From assembly GCA_963824905.1 (NCBI GenBank), contig CAWGRH010000004.1, positions 1 through 64,000 of the forward strand: a stretch of 64,000 nucleotides of DNA, written 5' to 3'. The notes beneath the pieces are model-generated. The model saw nothing but the letters and a program-made list of their open reading frames with translations, made no database searches and was not told the DNA's origin. This stretch comes from JAJPKK01 sp963824905. GTDB lineage: Bacteria; Pseudomonadota; Alphaproteobacteria; Rhizobiales; Xanthobacteraceae. The translations under genes were made by a program, and so were the position numbers. Shown here piece after piece: positions 61,841 through 64,000 of the stretch; the stretch's first letter is position 1, and each line of letters opens with the position of its first letter.

Positions 61841-62917
61841 TCACGCATTGTCGCCGCGGATCGCGGCGACGGTGGCGTCGGTGACCTTGCGGGTGGTGGC
61901 GGTGCCGCCGAGATCGGGCGTGTGCAGCGACGGGTCGGCGGTGACTTTCTCGATCGCCCGCATCAGCCGATCCGCGGCACGCTTCTCGCCGAGATGATCG
62001 AGCATCATCGTCGCGGTCCAGAAAGTGCCGACCGGGTTGGCGATGCCCTTGCCGGCGATGTCGAAGGCGGAGCCGTGGATCGGCTCGAACATCGAGGGAT
62101 AGCGCCGCTCGGGGTTGAGGTTCGCGGTCGGCGCGATGCCGAGCGAGCCGGCAAGCGCCGCGGCGAGATCGGACAGGATGTCCGCATGCAGGTTGGTCGC
62201 GACCACGGTGTCGATGGTCTCCGGCCGCAGCGTCATCCGCATGGTCATCGCGTCGACCAGCATCTTGTCCCAGGTGACGTCGGGAAACTCGCCCGCGACC
62301 TCGGCGGCGATCTCGTCCCACATCACCATGGCGTAGCGCTGCGCGTTCGACTTCGTCACCACGGTGAGGAGCTTGCGCGGCCGCGAGCGCGCCAGCGCGA
62401 AGGCGAAGCGCATGATGCGCGTCACACCGGCGCGCGTCATCATCGAGACGTCGGTCGCGACCTCTTCGGGGTGACCCTGGTGAACGCGGCCGCCCACGCC
62501 GGCATATTCGCCCTCCGAGTTCTCGCGCACGATCACCCAGTCGAGCTCAGGGCCGGCGACGTTGCGCAGCGGGCTCGCGATGCCCGGCAGAATGCGGGTC
62601 GGGCGGACATTGGCGTACTGATCGAACGGCTGGCAGATCGCGAGGCGCAGCCCCCACAGGGTGACGTGGTCGGGCACGTCGGGGGCACCGACGGCGCCGA
62701 AGAAGATCGCATCGTGATCCCGGATGAGGTCGCGCCCCTTGGTCGGCATCATCACGCCATGGCGCTTGTAGAAATCCGATCCCCAGTCGAAGTGATCGTA
62801 GTGGAAGTCGAACCGGCCTTCGCGCGCGGCGAGCGCATCGAGCACCTCGATCCCCGCCGCGATGACTTCCTTGCCGATCCCGTCGCCCGGTATCGCCGCG
62901 ATCCTATAGGTCTTCAT
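61841..62917 (-). CDS. Tartrate/D-malate dehydrogenase-like (isocitrate/isopropylmalate dehydrogenase family)
   Basis: A 358-residue NAD-dependent beta-decarboxylating dehydrogenase. It shows IAAIPGDGIGKEVI, DAIFFGAVGAPDVPDHVTLWGLRLAI-like sequence (residues about 69-95), VIVRENSEGEYAGVGG, VTKSNAQRYAMVMWDE, VVATNLHADILSDLAAALAG and the metal/cofactor-side EPIHGSAFDIAGKGIANPVG. The segment LWGLRLAICQPFDQYANVRP is typical of the tartrate dehydrogenase/D-malate dehydrogenase (TtuC/DmlA) branch rather than LeuB. It would convert D-malate, tartrate or a related hydroxydiacid to a keto acid. The exact substrate is inference. Confidence 0.88.
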   Translation of the reverse strand: MKTYRIAAIPGDGIGKEVIAAGIEVLDALAAREGRFDFHYDHFDWGSDFYKRHGVMMPTKGRDLIRDHDAIFFGAVGAPDVPDHVTLWGLRLAICQPFDQYANVRPTRILPGIASPLRNVAGPELDWVIVRENSEGEYAGVGGRVHQGHPEEVATDVSMMTRAGVTRIMRFAFALARSRPRKLLTVVTKSNAQRYAMVMWDEIAAEVAGEFPDVTWDKMLVDAMTMRMTLRPETIDTVVATNLHADILSDLAAALAGSLGIAPTANLNPERRYPSMFEPIHGSAFDIAGKGIANPVGTFWTATMMLDHLGEKRAADRLMRAIEKVTADPSLHTPDLGGTATTRKVTDATVAAIRGDNA

Positions 62918-62978
62918 CGGTGGTCGCTTCGTCCTCGACTTGATGCTTCAGTCCGTCGCCGACACCCGGAACGGCGAG

Positions 62979-64000
62979 TCAATACGCATACTCCTTGAAC
63001 ACCGGTTCGACGGACCCGCCCCACGGGCCGTGGAACTTCTCCAGCAGTTCCTCCGCCTGGGTGCGGCCGCGCTCGACGAAATCGTCGAGCGGCGCGAGGT
63101 AGCGCGTTTCGTCGGCGCCGTAGGGATCGAGGCGGTTGCGCTTCTTGAGCCCGGCGCGCGACAACGCGAGCGCTTCGCCGGCGAGGCTCTTCACATCGCG
63201 ATTGCGGATCGTCGCCTTGAAGCCGAGACGGGGAACGTCGTCGCGCAGCCGCTGGCGTTCTTCAGCGTTCCACGGCTTGACGAGATCCCAGGCGGCATCG
63301 AGGCTCGCGTCGTCGTAGAGCAGGCCGACCCAGAAGGCGGAGAGCGAGGGGAGCACCCGCCATGGCCCGCCATCGGCGCCGCGCATCTCGAGATAGCGCT
63401 TGAGCCGCACCTCCGGAAAGATCGTCGAGAGATGGTTCGCCCAGTCGGACACGGTCGCGCGCTCGCCCGGCAGCTCGGGGAGCTTCCCCGCCATGAGGTC
63501 GCGAAAGGAACGGCCGGCGACGTCGATGTAGCGCTCGCCGCGCTTGACGAAGTACATCGGCACGTCGAGCGCGTATTCGGTGTAGCGGTCGTAGCCCATG
63601 CCCGGCTCGAAGGCGAAGGGGAGCATGCCGGAGCGGTCGGGGTCGGTATCGCGCCAGATCTCGGACCGGAACGAGAGGAAGCCGTTGGGCTTGCCTTCGG
63701 TGAACGGCGAGTTGGCGAACAGCGCCGTCGCGATCGGCTGCAGCGCGAGCGACACGCGCATCTTCTTGACCATGTCGGCTTCGGAGGAGAAGTCGAGATT
63801 GGCCTGCACCGTGCAGGTCCGGTACATCATGTCGAGGCCGAGCTTGCCGACCTTCGGCATGTAGGCCGTCATGATGCGGTAGCGGCCCTTGGGCATCACC
63901 GGGACCTCGGCGCGGCTCCAGGTCGGCGCCATGCCGAGGCCGAGGAAGCCGATGCCGAGCGGCTCGGCGATCTCGCGCAGCTGCGCGAGGTGCGCCATCA
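62979..64000 (-). CDS. gshA: Glutamate--cysteine ligase (partial, N-terminus outside window)
   Basis: About 340 C-terminal codons of the alphaproteobacterial/plant-type GshA, the first enzyme of glutathione synthesis. It shows LGIGFLGLGMAPTWSRAEVP, MPKGRYRIMTAYMPKVGKLG, MYRTCTVQANLDFSSEADMV, FEPGMGYDRYTEYALDVPMYF, LKRYLEMRGADGGPWRVLPS and the end GSVEPVFKEYAY. Family members have about 455 residues, so about 115 N-terminal residues lie beyond the right edge. The ATG at 63998 is internal. Confidence 0.94.
   Translation of the reverse strand, partial: MAHLAQLREIAEPLGIGFLGLGMAPTWSRAEVPVMPKGRYRIMTAYMPKVGKLGLDMMYRTCTVQANLDFSSEADMVKKMRVSLALQPIATALFANSPFTEGKPNGFLSFRSEIWRDTDPDRSGMLPFAFEPGMGYDRYTEYALDVPMYFVKRGERYIDVAGRSFRDLMAGKLPELPGERATVSDWANHLSTIFPEVRLKRYLEMRGADGGPWRVLPSLSAFWVGLLYDDASLDAAWDLVKPWNAEERQRLRDDVPRLGFKATIRNRDVKSLAGEALALSRAGLKKRNRLDPYGADETRYLAPLDDFVERGRTQAEELLEKFHGPWGGSVEPVFKEYAY

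Overview
The window is high-GC DNA from an alphaproteobacterium, most likely of the order Hyphomicrobiales (Rhizobiales; Bradyrhizobium / Xanthobacteraceae-like). The evidence is an Omp31-type porin, a long-linker FtsZ (592 aa), the gene order of the division/cell-wall (dcw) cluster, many Bug-type and PF04392-type solute-binding proteins, and palindromic intergenic repeats familiar from that group. This assignment comes from recognition, not from a search.

Layout. 1-10.4 kb: the end of a molybdenum hydroxylase subunit, a porin, then a catabolic-looking stretch (UbiD-type decarboxylase, Bug binding protein, deaminase-type amidohydrolase, two exported proteins of one uncharacterised family, an amidohydrolase_2 protein) and an AI-2E-family permease. 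10.4-15.3 kb: an accessory patch of exported proteins (a cupredoxin joined to six FG-GAP repeats, a small coupled protein, a frameshifted metzincin protease with a foreign tail, a small anchor-type protein) ending beside a tRNA-Lys(CTT). 15.7-39.2 kb: an SMR pump, bamD, lpxC and a nearly complete dcw cluster, all on the minus strand, in transcriptional order rsmH-ftsL-ftsI-murE-murF-mraY-murD-ftsW-murG-murC-murB-ddl-ftsQ-ftsA-ftsZ-lpxC-bamD. Two plus-strand intruders break it: a solute-binding-protein gene between murD and ftsW, flanked by 71-bp copies of the murD 3' end, and an antitoxin-like orphan between murC and murB. mraZ was not found upstream of rsmH.

39.6-49.8 kb: a peptidoglycan amidase divergent from the dcw cluster, a flavin reductase-like protein, a nitrate/sulfonate/taurine-type ABC pair without a binding protein, the RNase P RNA gene, a sorbosone-dehydrogenase-like protein cut from its signal peptide by a frameshift, and a branched-chain amino-acid-type (liv) ABC operon. 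49.96-52.67 kb: what looks like two nested group II introns, one with an intact reverse transcriptase/maturase inside an older intron whose own RT is reduced to a fragment; the outer one sits directly after a palindromic repeat. 52.8-64 kb: a DUF2125-type protein, chaC, a second Bug protein, a frameshifted PAS-GGDEF-EAL protein, the ycjF/ycjX pair, a PAN-domain protein, a third member of the exported family, a tartrate/malate dehydrogenase-like enzyme and most of gshA.

A recurring oddity is that several otherwise good genes (metzincin, sorbosone dehydrogenase-like, livG, GGDEF-EAL, the RT remnant) are broken by single-base shifts that are all net +1. This could be real decay or a systematic assembly error.
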